A stretch of 60,104 nt of DNA from Bacteroidota bacterium. Its GTDB lineage: Bacteria > Bacteroidota > Bacteroidia > B-17B0 > Aurantibacillaceae. The notes beneath the pieces are model-generated. The model was given only the letters and a program-made list of their open reading frames with translations. It searched no databases and had not been told where the DNA came from. Where the stretch lies: NCBI GenBank assembly GCA_025363015.1, contig JANYEQ010000052.1:1-60104 (forward strand). Direction: 5' to 3'. Below, one piece after another: positions 44,130 to 53,629 of this stretch. The position numbers were made by a program, and so were the translations under genes. Position 1 is the stretch's first letter, and each line of letters opens with the position of its first letter.

Positions 44130-45353
44130 TTACTCCGTAAATAGCAAGGAGCTATCGCCATAACTTAAAAATCTAAAATTATTTTGTAGAGCGTAATTAT
44201 AAATTGTTTTCCAATTATTACCAACAACCGCACTAATTAATAATAGCAAGGTGCTTTGTGGTTGATGGAAATTTGTAATTATAGCTTTTACTATTTTAAA
44301 TTTATATGGTGGCGCAATTAAAATTTGTGTTTTGCAAACTAAACTTTGCAAATTATTAGTTTGTAACCAATCCATTAAATGGCTTAAACTTTCGGGAACA
44401 GATACGTTACTTTTTAATTCATACGCGTCCCATTGTTTAATTTCTATATCCAAAAGAGAAGCGTTTTTATTTATACTTGCTTTAACGCCCATCCAATAAA
44501 GTGTTTCAATGGTTCGTAAAGATGTGGTACCAACCGCAATAACTTGTTGATTTAAACTTAAATGTTTAATTGTAGTTATATCAACATCTATCCACTCGGC
44601 ATGCATGGTGTGTTCGCCAATAGTGTCAGTTTTAACAGGTTTAAAAGTGCCTGCGCCAACGTGAAGAGTAACGTTTAAATTGGTAATATTTTTTGTTTTT
44701 AAACTCTTAAATACAGCCTCTGTAAAGTGCAAACCAGCCGTGGGAGCTGCTACTGAGCCCTTATGTGTTGCATAAACTGTTTGGTAGCGGATGGTATCTA
44801 AGGCCTCACTATCACGTTTTATATAGGGTGGAATTGGCAGAATTCCAATTTTTTCTAATACTTCGGCAAAGCATAAATCTCCAGATGAAGAAGAAATAGT
44901 ACTTGTCCAAACAAAATCAATTAAAACGTATTCGTTTGTTTTTTTAACTTGTGTTAGTGTTAAATTTATTTCGTTTTTTGTAAGAACTAAACTTTCTTCT
45001 TTCCATTTTTTTAAATTACCTACTAAGCATTTGTATCGCACATTATGAGTGGAAAGCATCGCTGCACTTACATCTTTATAGGCATCATCGGGCTCTAAAC
45101 AAAATACTTCTATCGCTTGATTAGCGGACGTAAAAAAATGCAACCGTGCTTGAATTACTTTTGTATTGTTAAGTATTAACGTACAATTTTCGGGTAAATA
45201 ATCTACTAAATTTTTAAAATTAGTTGTTGTAATATTATTTTTATTATACACTAATAGTTTGCTTTCATCCCTATTTTGCAAAGGATAATTTACAATTTTT
45301 TCAATTGGCAACTCGTATGTAAAATCTTTTATTTGTAATTGAGAAGGATGCAT
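44130..45353 (-). CDS. queA: S-adenosylmethionine:tRNA ribosyltransferase-isomerase
   Basis: QueA forms epoxyqueuosine in tRNA from preQ1 and SAM. Family blocks are ESKLLVYN, LILNNTKVIQARL, GSVAAPTAGLHFTEAV, LHVGAGTFKPV and AVGTTSLRTIETL. I use the ATG at 45353, which shares its A with the kdsB stop TGA; a GTG one codon upstream (45356) is the alternative. At 407 residues it is longer than the usual 340-360, because of an insertion after the first third. Confidence 0.95.
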   Translation of the reverse strand: MHPSQLQIKDFTYELPIEKIVNYPLQNRDESKLLVYNKNNITTTNFKNLVDYLPENCTLILNNTKVIQARLHFFTSANQAIEVFCLEPDDAYKDVSAAMLSTHNVRYKCLVGNLKKWKEESLVLTKNEINLTLTQVKKTNEYVLIDFVWTSTISSSSGDLCFAEVLEKIGILPIPPYIKRDSEALDTIRYQTVYATHKGSVAAPTAGLHFTEAVFKSLKTKNITNLNVTLHVGAGTFKPVKTDTIGEHTMHAEWIDVDITTIKHLSLNQQVIAVGTTSLRTIETLYWMGVKASINKNASLLDIEIKQWDAYELKSNVSVPESLSHLMDWLQTNNLQSLVCKTQILIAPPYKFKIVKAIITNFHQPQSTLLLLISAVVGNNWKTIYNYALQNNFRFLSYGDSSLLFTE

Positions 45354-46105
45354 CACTTGGTATTAATATTCATTAAGCGTAATACTTTCTCAATATCTTC
45401 GGGGGTATCAATGCAATGGCTATCATAATTTGTAACCACACATTTTATTTTAAAGCCATTTTCTAACCAACGTAATTGTTCTAACGATTCTGCCTTTTCT
45501 AAATTAGAAACGGGTAGTTTTGTAATTTGCTCCAACACGTCTATTCTGTATGCATACATGCCCACATGACGATAATAATCAAAGTGTTGATGCCAATTTT
45601 TTTTACCCACATTTTTTATAAATGGAATTACGCTTCGGCTAAAGTAAAGCGCTTCGTTCTTATCATTCAAGGTAATTTTTACTTCGCCTATATCAAACAA
45701 AACATCGTGACTAGTGCATTTAATCATTTGTGTGGCTATTTGGGTTTGTCCATCACAAATTTGAGCTAACGAATTTATTTGATTGGGGTGTAAAAAAGGT
45801 TCGTCGCCTTGTATATTTATTATATAATCAAACGTTTTATTTAAAAGTTGATAGGCTTCAAAACACCTATCCGTGCCGCTTGGGTGATTAGGGTTCGTAA
45901 TAACAACTTCTGCGCCAAAACTCTTCGCGTGTTCTTCAATACGTTCATCATCTGTAGCAATTATAATTTTTGTAAGTAATTTACTAAATTGTGTTTGTTC
46001 ATATACTCTTTGCAACATTGTTTTACCATTAATCATCACCAAGGGTTTTCCCGGAAAACGAGAAGAGGCATAACGAGCGGGTATTATTCCTAAAATTGTA
46101 CTCAT
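45353..46105 (-). CDS. kdsB: 3-deoxy-manno-octulosonate cytidylyltransferase
   Basis: KdsB activates KDO as CMP-KDO for LPS core synthesis. The 250 residues show the N-terminal nucleotide-binding loop IIPARYASSRFPGKPLV, IATDDERI, VQGDEPF-type IINIQGDEPFLHP, and HVGMYAYRIDVL. It is coupled to queA by a TGATG overlap. kdsA lies at 21478. Confidence 0.97.
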   Translation of the reverse strand: MSTILGIIPARYASSRFPGKPLVMINGKTMLQRVYEQTQFSKLLTKIIIATDDERIEEHAKSFGAEVVITNPNHPSGTDRCFEAYQLLNKTFDYIINIQGDEPFLHPNQINSLAQICDGQTQIATQMIKCTSHDVLFDIGEVKITLNDKNEALYFSRSVIPFIKNVGKKNWHQHFDYYRHVGMYAYRIDVLEQITKLPVSNLEKAESLEQLRWLENGFKIKCVVTNYDSHCIDTPEDIEKVLRLMNINTK

Positions 46106-46150
46106 GTTTTTATTTAAGTAAGAAGTAAAATGGCTAATGTAAATTGGGAG

Positions 46151-46741
46151 TTATGTATTTTCTTTTCCATCTTCCGTTTTCCCTCTTACATTTTCCATTT
46201 CTTTATTCTCTTTTTCTCTATTTTTTTTATAGAGAAATACACATAGCATTAAAATTCCTGCAAAGGCAAACATGCCCAATAAGCCCCAAAGCATGCCTGC
46301 TGAAGATTTTACAATCACTAAAAAAACAATAGCTACCAAAAAAACAGTACCTAGCTCGTTAAACAACCGCAATTTAAATGATGAATATTTAAATACACCT
46401 TGTGTTTGTTGTCTGTAAATACGTTGACATTCTAAATGATATAATGCTAATAAACCCACACAAATTAATTTTAACCACATCCAAGGCATTGATAATAAAG
46501 CCATATTTGAAAATAACATCCAAAAACCAAAAATAAAAGTGCCAATCATTGAAGGCCAACCAATAATATACCACAATTTTTTTTGCATAATTAACAATTG
46601 TTGTGTTAAAATAGGTTTGGCTATTTCGTCTTTTTTTTGGGCTTCGGTGGTATAAATAAACAGGCGCACTATGTAAAATAAGGCTGCAAACCAACATACC
46701 ACAAAAATTATATGCAACGACATTAAGTATCTATAATCCAT
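46151..46741 (-). CDS. hemJ: HemJ-like protoporphyrinogen oxidase family membrane protein
   Basis: This four- to five-helix protein has the HemJ/UPF0093 features: LHIIFVVCWFAALFYIVRLFIY with the conserved His near the N-terminus, KLWYIIGWPSMIGTFIFG, WMWLKLICVGLLALYHLEC and RLFNELGTVFLVAIVFLVIVK. HemJ oxidises protoporphyrinogen IX in haem synthesis. The C-terminal 25 residues are an unusual charged tail (KKNREKENKEMENVRGK) encoded by purine-rich DNA similar to intergenic sequence elsewhere in the window. A TACATTTG box ends 4 nt before the ATG, so the message may be leaderless. Confidence 0.88.
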   Translation of the reverse strand: MDYRYLMSLHIIFVVCWFAALFYIVRLFIYTTEAQKKDEIAKPILTQQLLIMQKKLWYIIGWPSMIGTFIFGFWMLFSNMALLSMPWMWLKLICVGLLALYHLECQRIYRQQTQGVFKYSSFKLRLFNELGTVFLVAIVFLVIVKSSAGMLWGLLGMFAFAGILMLCVFLYKKNREKENKEMENVRGKTEDGKENT

Positions 46742-46745
46742 AAAA

Positions 46746-46753
46746 CAAATGTA
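46746..46753 (-). promoter_or_regulatory. candidate -7 box very close to the hemJ start
   Basis: On the minus strand this reads TACATTTG, matching TAnnTTTG, with only TTTT between it and the ATG at 46741. If used, transcription would start at or beside the start codon. Confidence 0.3.
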
Positions 46754-46764
46754 ATTATTATACT

Positions 46765-46772
46765 TAAATTTG
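46765..46772 (+). promoter_or_regulatory. candidate -7 box of the acyl-CoA thioesterase gene
   Basis: TAAATTTG matches TAnnTTTG, about 87 nt before the ATG at 46859. The intervening leader is AT-rich, with imperfect 10-nt repeats of AATTTGTAAT around 46835-46855. Confidence 0.35.
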
Positions 46773-46858
46773 TATTAATTATTAATGGTTAGTTATTGAT
46801 TAAAAATTTTTAATTATGAACCTTTAATCTTGAATTTGTAATTTGTAATTTTTAATTT

Positions 46859-47374
46859 ATGAAATCTAAAACACCCTCACAATCTCTTACCATAAATACC
46901 GAAGTGGTTTTACCTAACGATACTAACCATGTTGGCAACTTATTTGGTGGTAAATTATTACAGTGGGTTGATATTACTGCGGCAATTGCTGCTCAACGGC
47001 ATTGTTCACGCGTAGTAGTAACTGCTGCTATTAACCATGTTAGCTTTGATAATCCAATAAAACAAAACAGTGTAGTAACCTTAGAAGCTAAGGTTAGCAG
47101 AGCTTTTAGTAGCAGTATGGAAATTTTTGTAGATGTATTTGTTGAAGATACCGTTACTGGGAAAAAAACTAAATGTAACGAAGCCATTTTAACCTTTGTA
47201 GCTATTGATCAAAATGGCACTCCTTTGCCTGTACCCGAATTAATACCAGAAACCGACACCGAAAAAAAACGATTTGAAAGTGCGCTGCGTCGCCGACAAC
47301 TATCACTTATTTTAGGTGGGAGAATGAAGCCCGAAGAAGCCACTGAATTAAAAGCCTTGTTTTTAAAAGATTAA
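46859..47374 (+). CDS. acyl-CoA thioesterase, hotdog fold
   Basis: The 171-residue protein has the single-hotdog layout of YciA/ACOT-like enzymes: VLPNDTNHVGNLFGGKLLQW with the active-site Asn/His/Gly loop, DITAAIAAQRHC, and INHVSFDNPIKQNSVVTLEAKV. It hydrolyses acyl-CoA esters in the cytosol; chain preference cannot be told. The C-terminal 40 residues are charged and helical. The gene is followed after 8 nt by an exported protein on the same strand. Confidence 0.93.
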   Translation: MKSKTPSQSLTINTEVVLPNDTNHVGNLFGGKLLQWVDITAAIAAQRHCSRVVVTAAINHVSFDNPIKQNSVVTLEAKVSRAFSSSMEIFVDVFVEDTVTGKKTKCNEAILTFVAIDQNGTPLPVPELIPETDTEKKRFESALRRRQLSLILGGRMKPEEATELKALFLKD

Positions 47375-47382
47375 ATACATTA

Positions 47383-48081
47383 ATGAAGTTAAGTGCCTTT
47401 ATACTTATTTATTTTTTACCAATAAGTTATTTGTTTTCGCAACAAGTAATTAATGGTAAAATTGTTGATAGAGATAGTAGTAGTGCGATGCCTTTTGTGT
47501 ATATAATTAATAAAGGCAATGGCAATGGCACTATGAGCGATAACAACGGTAATTTTAGTTTGTACTTAAAAACCGAAGATACGTTGATATGTAGTTATAT
47601 AGGTTATGCAAAATTAATTATTCCGTTTAAAAATATTTTAAAACAAGCTAATGGTGTATACAAAATTATTATGACTCAAATGCCTGTAAATTTAAGCATG
47701 GTAACCATTACATCGTTTAAAATAAAACCTTACGAACGCGATTATATGAATAAAATAATTGACGAAAGTAAAATTAAAACATTAGATTATTTTAATAGTC
47801 CTATATCAGCACTTTATGCACAATATAGTAAAGAGGGGCGTCAAATACGAAAACTTGCTCGTATTTTTGAAGATTTATTAGTAGAAGAACAAGTACAACA
47901 AAAATTAAGTGCCGAAATTTTACGAAAACTAACTGGTGATGATAAAATAGATTACGATGCGTTTAGAAAGTATTGTTACGAATGCAATAACCAATTTATT
48001 ATAAGCCATGATGGCGTTGATTTATACAGCCGAGTAATGACTTGCTACAAACGTTGGGTTACCGAAAAAGGGAAACGTTAA
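47383..48081 (+). CDS. exported CarboxypepD_reg-like domain protein
   Basis: A signal peptide (ending YLFSQ) is followed by a carboxypeptidase-regulatory-like beta-sandwich (about 20-100; VINGKIVDRDSSSAMPFVYI, GTMSDNNGNFSLYL, DTLICSYIGYAKLIIPF) and a helical C-terminal domain of about 125 residues with two close Cys (RKYCYECNNQF). Such proteins are common in Bacteroidota envelopes, and many are the plug-less relatives of TonB-dependent receptor N-termini. No barrel or lipobox is present. Exact role unknown. Confidence 0.85.
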   Translation: MKLSAFILIYFLPISYLFSQQVINGKIVDRDSSSAMPFVYIINKGNGNGTMSDNNGNFSLYLKTEDTLICSYIGYAKLIIPFKNILKQANGVYKIIMTQMPVNLSMVTITSFKIKPYERDYMNKIIDESKIKTLDYFNSPISALYAQYSKEGRQIRKLARIFEDLLVEEQVQQKLSAEILRKLTGDDKIDYDAFRKYCYECNNQFIISHDGVDLYSRVMTCYKRWVTEKGKR

Positions 48082-49323
48082 TTACTCTTCCTTAAATGGG
48101 TTACGAGCTATCCACTCGCTAGGTTGTAAAAAACTAATAAAAGGTTTTTGTATTATTTTTGAAATTGTATTTTGAGGTTTTATATAACAAATTAAATCTT
48201 GTGCTTTGGCACCAACCGTAGTTTTAATTTCAGCAGCCGTTCTACCTAAATTTACCTGTTGTTTTTTATTAACAATGGCACAATCAATCATGCTATATAA
48301 AATATTTTGGTACAACTCGTACTCAACATTTAACTCGTAATTTAAACCAATATAATGGGCCTCTAAAACAGTATTACTAAGAAAAAAACTACTGCTAAAA
48401 GCCACTAAAGTATTGTTTAAAAAAAAGCCTTTTACTAAAAAATGTTGCGGAAATATTTTTTTTGTTTCAAAAAAATAATGTTTAGGTAATTTTATTAATT
48501 TAAACTTAGCCCGCTCATATATATTTTCGTACAAAACATACATTTCGTTTTGTAAGTTTTTTATGTCGTTAGCTTCTAAATATTTTTGAGTAATAATGCT
48601 CCCTTTTTTTAAAATAGATTTTGCTCTATTTCTGTATTTTTTAGAAAACAATAGTAAATATTCATCAATACTTTTAATGCCATCAGGCACATCTACTACC
48701 AAATTTGGTTCTACTAAAAATTGAGTATATTTTTGGTTATCAAATAGCGTTTTGGGTTGTAGTTGCGTTTCAAAATCTTTAATTAAAATAGCCGAAATAG
48801 CTCCGCTTAATTTTTCTTCTTTACCAATAACATCAATTACTTGTACTACTAATTCTGATTGCTTTTGTTTTTTTATTTGTGGCAAAAACAAAAAACCATA
48901 TTCGCCACTTACCAAATTATTACCACAAGTAAATAAGCGCAAAATAGTTTCGTTTTTATGAGTATCTAAATATTTTTCAAATAAGTTTAAACGAGTAGAT
49001 TTTATATTTTCTACCTTATCTACCAAAATACTTCCAAAAACCTCGGCTTTAAAATCTATTATTTGAAAATAAATAATACCACAAGGCACTTTATTTTCAT
49101 ATACTATAATGTATCGCGACAGCAAAAGTGTACTTTCACATTGTTCTAATAATTGTAAAAAATCAATTTCTAAAAAAATAGATTGCTGGTGTGTAATGCT
49201 TTGCCACTCGTTTTTATCAACTAAACTTGCTTTATCAAATAGCGAAAATGAAAAATCGGCATTAATTTCTCTAAAAGGTTTAAAGCGTTTTTTTGACGAA
49301 ACTGGTTTACAAAAACTAAGCAT
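48082..49323 (-). CDS. FemAB/BioF2-like acyl- or aminoacyltransferase domain protein
   Basis: The 413 residues contain the second GNAT-like domain of the FemAB/acetyltransferase_6 superfamily: KKYRNRAKSILKKGS (the family's Lys/Arg-rich helix), YERAKFKLIKLPKHYF, LVAFSSSFFLSNTVLEAHYIGLNYE and a closing VNLGRTAAEIKTTVGAK. Members transfer amino acids or acyl groups to cell wall or polysaccharide precursors. Substrate unknown. It converges with the exported gene at 47383 with no gap. Confidence 0.82.
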   Translation of the reverse strand: MLSFCKPVSSKKRFKPFREINADFSFSLFDKASLVDKNEWQSITHQQSIFLEIDFLQLLEQCESTLLLSRYIIVYENKVPCGIIYFQIIDFKAEVFGSILVDKVENIKSTRLNLFEKYLDTHKNETILRLFTCGNNLVSGEYGFLFLPQIKKQKQSELVVQVIDVIGKEEKLSGAISAILIKDFETQLQPKTLFDNQKYTQFLVEPNLVVDVPDGIKSIDEYLLLFSKKYRNRAKSILKKGSIITQKYLEANDIKNLQNEMYVLYENIYERAKFKLIKLPKHYFFETKKIFPQHFLVKGFFLNNTLVAFSSSFFLSNTVLEAHYIGLNYELNVEYELYQNILYSMIDCAIVNKKQQVNLGRTAAEIKTTVGAKAQDLICYIKPQNTISKIIQKPFISFLQPSEWIARNPFKEE

Positions 49324-49403
49324 AATTCGGCTAAAGATAATTATATCAAAACAATTAAATTACTAAAAAATTATAAAATAATTGTTACTTTTAAACTTGC
49401 ATT

Positions 49404-50300
49404 ATGACACTAGATTTTAATCATTCGCCAACAATAGATCAAGTAGGTATTGAAGAACGGGTTGCTCGTTTTAATACTCGAAGTATTAAAAAACAAACCA
49501 AAGTGAGTGGCTTAAAGTTAGCCCTTAACATGATTGATTTAACAACCCTTGAAGGTAAAGATACAGAGGGTAAAGTAAAACAATTGTGTATGAAGGCTAT
49601 GCATCCAGCCGATGACATTATTGGTTTACCAACCGTAGCAGCTGTTTGTGTCTATCCAAGTTACGTTAGCATTGCTAAAAAAACATTGGGCAAGAGTGGT
49701 GTAAAGGTAGCTTCCGTTTCTACGGCTTTTCCAAGTGGTAATTCTACCCGCGAAATAAAATTAAGTGATACCAAATTTGCTGTTGATAATGGTGCCGATG
49801 AAATTGATATGGTGATTAGCCGTGGCGAATTTTTAAAAGGCAATTACAATTTTGTATTTGACGAAATTGCCGCCATTAAACAAGCCTGCGGTAAAGCTCG
49901 CCTTAAAGTAATTTTAGAAACCGGAGAACTTTCAACGCTTGATAATATTCGTAAAGCCAGCGATATTGCCATTTATGCAGGAGCAGATTTTATTAAAACA
50001 AGTACTGGGAAAATTCAACCTGCCGCCACCATGCCCGTAACATTAGTAATGTTAGAAGCCATTAAAGATTATTATTTAAAAACAGGGGTAATGATTGGTA
50101 TGAAACCCGCAGGAGGAATTTCAACTGCCAAACAAGCCTTACAATATTTAGTAATGTTATACGAAACTTTAGGTCCTAAATGGATGAGCAACGAGTGGTT
50201 TCGCTTTGGTGCTAGTAGCCTTGCAAACGATTTAGTGTTACAATTAGCCAAAGAACAAAAGGGTGTTTATTACAGTAAGGATTATATTAGTATTGATTAA
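49404..50300 (+). CDS. deoC: deoxyribose-phosphate aldolase
   Basis: DeoC splits 2-deoxyribose 5-phosphate into glyceraldehyde 3-phosphate and acetaldehyde, in nucleoside catabolism. The 298 residues form the longer variant with an N-terminal extension. The Schiff-base Lys198 lies in ADFIKTSTGK and the second Lys168 in LKVILETGEL. EIDMVISRGEFLKGNY is also typical. The aldehyde dehydrogenase gene follows 164 nt later and may use the acetaldehyde. Confidence 0.97.
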   Translation: MTLDFNHSPTIDQVGIEERVARFNTRSIKKQTKVSGLKLALNMIDLTTLEGKDTEGKVKQLCMKAMHPADDIIGLPTVAAVCVYPSYVSIAKKTLGKSGVKVASVSTAFPSGNSTREIKLSDTKFAVDNGADEIDMVISRGEFLKGNYNFVFDEIAAIKQACGKARLKVILETGELSTLDNIRKASDIAIYAGADFIKTSTGKIQPAATMPVTLVMLEAIKDYYLKTGVMIGMKPAGGISTAKQALQYLVMLYETLGPKWMSNEWFRFGASSLANDLVLQLAKEQKGVYYSKDYISID

Positions 50301-50464
50301 ATAACTTGATAATCACTTAAGTTTGACAATGAAAGTTACGATGAAAGTTAAAACGAAAAAAACATAAAGTAAGAAAAAGCAGATTTAGATGACACTCCAA
50401 GTTTTGCAAAAATTTTGATAAACTTATGCATCTAGAAGTGCAGAATAAAAAACTTAATAAAACT

Positions 50465-51931
50465 ATGAGCATTACCAAAGGAACACCAAACACAGATTTT
50501 AACTGGGAATACGCCCCGGCACCAGAAGCTAAAGACCACGCCAAACTAAAAAAACAATACGATTTGTTTATTAATGGTGAGTTTGTAAAACCAAATTCTA
50601 AAAAATACTATAATACTATTAACCCAAGTAACGAAGAAGTTTTAGCACAAGTTGCTGAAGCTAATGAGAAAGATGTGGACTTAGCAGTTACTGCAGCTCG
50701 AAATGCTTATGAAAAATATTGGAAAAAAATGCCTGCCAAAGAGCGTGCAAAATATATTTTTCGTATTGCACGAGTTATACAAGAGCGTAGCCGCGAATTA
50801 GCCGTTATAGAGAGTTTAAACGGTGGCAAACCCATTCGCGAAAGCCGAGATTTTGATATACCAACAGCCGCTAATCATTTTTTTTATTACGCTGGTTGGG
50901 CCGATAAGTTAGAATATGCTTTTCCAAATCGTCATCCGCAATCATTAGGAGTGGCGGCGCAAATCATTCCTTGGAATTTCCCTTTACTAATGGCTGCTTG
51001 GAAAATAGCACCAGCATTAGCAACAGGCAATACTGTAGTTTTAAAACCTGCCGAAAGTACACCCTTAACAGCCCTTAAATTAGCCGAAATTATTCAAGAC
51101 TGTGATTTACCACCTGGTGTTGTAAATATTATTACAGGCTTTGGTAACACAGGCGCAGCAATGGTTAAGCACCCAAACGTAAATAAAATTGCATTTACTG
51201 GAAGTACCGATGTAGGTAAAATTATTCAAAAATCAATTGCTGGAACAACTAAAAAAATAACCTTAGAATTAGGCGGAAAAGCTGCTAACATTGTATTTGA
51301 AGATGCTCCCATTAACCAAGCCGTTGAAGGAATTATAAACGGTATTTTCTTTAATCAAGGTCATGTGTGTTGCGCAGGTTCACGTTTATTTGTACAAGAA
51401 GGGGTTGCGGAAGAAGTTATTTCAAAACTAAAAGCACGTATGGAAACCCTTATTGTGGGTGACCCTTTAGATAAAAATACCGATTTGGGCGCCATTAACA
51501 GTAAAGAACAATTAGAAAAAATACAATCATTTTTAAAAATTGGAGTTAATGAAGGTTTAGAGATGTATCAATCTTCGTGCAGCCTTCCTAAAAAAGGATT
51601 TTTTTGTAAACCTACTTTATTTATAGGTGCTGCGCAAAGCAATCGTGTAGTGCAAGAAGAAATTTTTGGCCCAGTATTAACCATACAAACTTTTAGAACC
51701 ATTGAAGAAGTGATTGAAAAAGCCAACAATATACCCTATGGGTTGAGTGCTGGTGTTTGGACAGATAAAGGATCAAAAATATTTAACCTTACCTCTAAAT
51801 TACGAGCTGGTGTAATTTGGGCAAATACCTATAATAAATTTGACCCAACTTCGCCCTTTGGCGGTTACAAAGAAAGTGGTTTTGGAAGAGAAGGTGGCTT
51901 ACACGGATTAATGCCATATTTAAAATTTTAA
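50465..51931 (+). CDS. aldehyde dehydrogenase, NAD(P)-dependent
   Basis: I start at the ATG at 50465 (MSITKGTPNTDF); the frame opens with an ATG 13 codons upstream at 50426. The family features are IIPWNFPLLMAAWKIAPALATGNTVVLKPAE, FTGSTDVGK, the general base Glu in LELGGKAANIVF, and the nucleophile Cys in NQGHVCCAGSRLF. The C-terminal FGGYKESGFGREGG is present. Downstream of deoC, an acetaldehyde or glycolaldehyde substrate is plausible but not shown by sequence. Confidence 0.94.
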   Translation: MSITKGTPNTDFNWEYAPAPEAKDHAKLKKQYDLFINGEFVKPNSKKYYNTINPSNEEVLAQVAEANEKDVDLAVTAARNAYEKYWKKMPAKERAKYIFRIARVIQERSRELAVIESLNGGKPIRESRDFDIPTAANHFFYYAGWADKLEYAFPNRHPQSLGVAAQIIPWNFPLLMAAWKIAPALATGNTVVLKPAESTPLTALKLAEIIQDCDLPPGVVNIITGFGNTGAAMVKHPNVNKIAFTGSTDVGKIIQKSIAGTTKKITLELGGKAANIVFEDAPINQAVEGIINGIFFNQGHVCCAGSRLFVQEGVAEEVISKLKARMETLIVGDPLDKNTDLGAINSKEQLEKIQSFLKIGVNEGLEMYQSSCSLPKKGFFCKPTLFIGAAQSNRVVQEEIFGPVLTIQTFRTIEEVIEKANNIPYGLSAGVWTDKGSKIFNLTSKLRAGVIWANTYNKFDPTSPFGGYKESGFGREGGLHGLMPYLKF

Positions 51932-51962
51932 TTTTTAACGTATAATTTTTAATCAAAAAATA

Positions 51963-52991
51963 ATGAACAGCAACTTAGATGCCCAAGACGAAAATTTAAG
52001 TAGCACTGATAAAGAAATTGAACGCGCCCTGCGTCCTATACAATTTGATGATTTTAGTGGGCAAGAAACCGTGGTGGACAATTTACGCGTGTTTGTTGCA
52101 GCAGCTAAACAACGTAACGAAGCCTTAGACCATGTATTGTTACACGGCCCTCCAGGCTTAGGTAAAACAACTTTAGCACATATTATTACCAATGATTTAG
52201 GCGTAAATTTACGAGTAACCAGTGGCCCCGTACTGGATAAACCAGGCGATTTGGCAGGTTTATTAACTAATTTAGAACCTTACGATGTTTTGTTTATTGA
52301 CGAAATTCATCGCCTAAGCCCCATTGTAGAAGAGTATTTATACTCTGCCATGGAGGATTATAAAATAGATATAATGATTGATAGTGGGCCTAATGCACGC
52401 ACCGTTCAAATAAAATTAAATCCTTTTACATTGGTAGGCGCTACCACTCGTAGTGGCTTGCTAACGGCGCCTTTACGTGCACGCTTTGGCATTACAAGTA
52501 GATTAAATTATTATAATAGTAAAGTACTAACAGGTATTGTACAACGCAGTTCTGCTATTTTAAAAGTTGAAATTAAAGATGAGGCCGCTTATGAAATAGC
52601 CCGTCGTAGCCGCGGTACACCACGTATAGCAAACGCATTATTAAGAAGAGTAAGAGACTTTGCTCAAATAAAAGGTAATGGAAAAATTGATATAGAAATT
52701 GCAACCTATGCCTTAAAGGCTTTAAACGTTGATAAGAATGGATTAGATGAAATGGATCACCGTATTTTATTATGTATTATTGAAAAATTTAAAGGTGGCC
52801 CTGTAGGTATTAATACCATAAGCACCGCTGTAGGTGAAGAAGCTGGCACCATAGAAGAAGTTTACGAACCTTTTTTAGTGCAAGAAGGCTATTTAGTGCG
52901 CACACCAAGAGGAAGAGAAGTAACCGAAATGGCATACAAACATTTAGGTAAAAGCATTGTAAAACGTAATGGTGGTTTATTTGGCGATTAG
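51963..52991 (+). CDS. ruvB: Holliday junction branch migration ATPase RuvB
   Basis: RuvB is the hexameric AAA+ motor of the RuvAB complex. The 342 residues have Walker A GPPGLGKT (62-69), Walker B FIDEIHRL (111-118), sensor 1 [20 protein letters not shown], sensor 2 [18 protein letters not shown] and the winged-helix C-terminus with [21 protein letters not shown]. Full length, monocistronic in appearance, followed by the convergent rsmG. Confidence 0.98.
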   Translation: MNSNLDAQDENLSSTDKEIERALRPIQFDDFSGQETVVDNLRVFVAAAKQRNEALDHVLLHGPPGLGKTTLAHIITNDLGVNLRVTSGPVLDKPGDLAGLLTNLEPYDVLFIDEIHRLSPIVEEYLYSAMEDYKIDIMIDSGPNARTVQIKLNPFTLVGATTRSGLLTAPLRARFGITSRLNYYNSKVLTGIVQRSSAILKVEIKDEAAYEIARRSRGTPRIANALLRRVRDFAQIKGNGKIDIEIATYALKALNVDKNGLDEMDHRILLCIIEKFKGGPVGINTISTAVGEEAGTIEEVYEPFLVQEGYLVRTPRGREVTEMAYKHLGKSIVKRNGGLFGD

Positions 52992-52995
52992 TGCG

Positions 52996-53619
52996 TTACA
53001 TTTTATAGTACACAACCTTTTTAGTTTCAAAAAACTCTTCGGTAAAATAATTTTTTAAATCGTAAAATTGAGCTTTAGAATAAAAGTGTTTAAACTCTTC
53101 TTTTAAATTGCCTCCTTTTAAATACAAAATACCATTTGGTAATTGATTAAAATTAGTAGTTAAAAATTTATTTTTTACCCATGAATAAAATACTGGAAAT
53201 TCGGTAACCGCTCGGCTTACCACAAAATCAAATTTTTGATTTACTTCTTCTGCACGTTGATGTTTCCCTACTAGATTTTTTAAACTAAGTGCTGTGGCTA
53301 CTTCGTTAACCACTTTTATTTTTTTACCAATACTATCTACCAACAAAAAATTACTTTGTGGAAACAAAATTGCCAACGGTATGCCAGGAAAACCACCACC
53401 AGTGCCAACATCTAAAATTTGCGTACTAGGTTGAAAATTCATCACCTTTGCTATGCCCAATGAATGAAGTACGTGGCGTTCAAAAAGAAAATCAATATCT
53501 TTTCGCGAAATAACATTTATTTGACTATTCCAAAAACTATACAACTCAAATAATTGTTCAAATTGTTGTTTTTGAAGCGGTGTTAAATCCGTAAAATATT
53601 TTGTAATAATACTTATCAA
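52996..53619 (-). CDS. rsmG: 16S rRNA (guanine(527)-N7)-methyltransferase
   Basis: RsmG (GidB) methylates G527 of 16S rRNA with SAM. The 207 residues contain RKDIDFLFERHVLHSLG, the SAM site DVGTGGGFPGIPLAI and VVSRAVTEFPVFYSW. It is the last gene of a minus-strand run after the sigma factor (10-nt gap). Confidence 0.96.
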   Translation of the reverse strand: MISIITKYFTDLTPLQKQQFEQLFELYSFWNSQINVISRKDIDFLFERHVLHSLGIAKVMNFQPSTQILDVGTGGGFPGIPLAILFPQSNFLLVDSIGKKIKVVNEVATALSLKNLVGKHQRAEEVNQKFDFVVSRAVTEFPVFYSWVKNKFLTTNFNQLPNGILYLKGGNLKEEFKHFYSKAQFYDLKNYFTEEFFETKKVVYYKM

Positions 53620-53629
53620 TTTAAAATAC

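Noticed and set aside
46389-46697. 102-codon frame within the hemJ gene, other reading frame
   Set aside because: It overlaps all the membrane helices of the HemJ-like protein and has no recognisable sequence.
50320-50380. Small frame with the repeat ATGAAAGTTA before the aldehyde dehydrogenase gene
   Set aside because: The 13-nt near repeat is short and gives only a dozen codons; no evidence of a leader peptide or attenuator.
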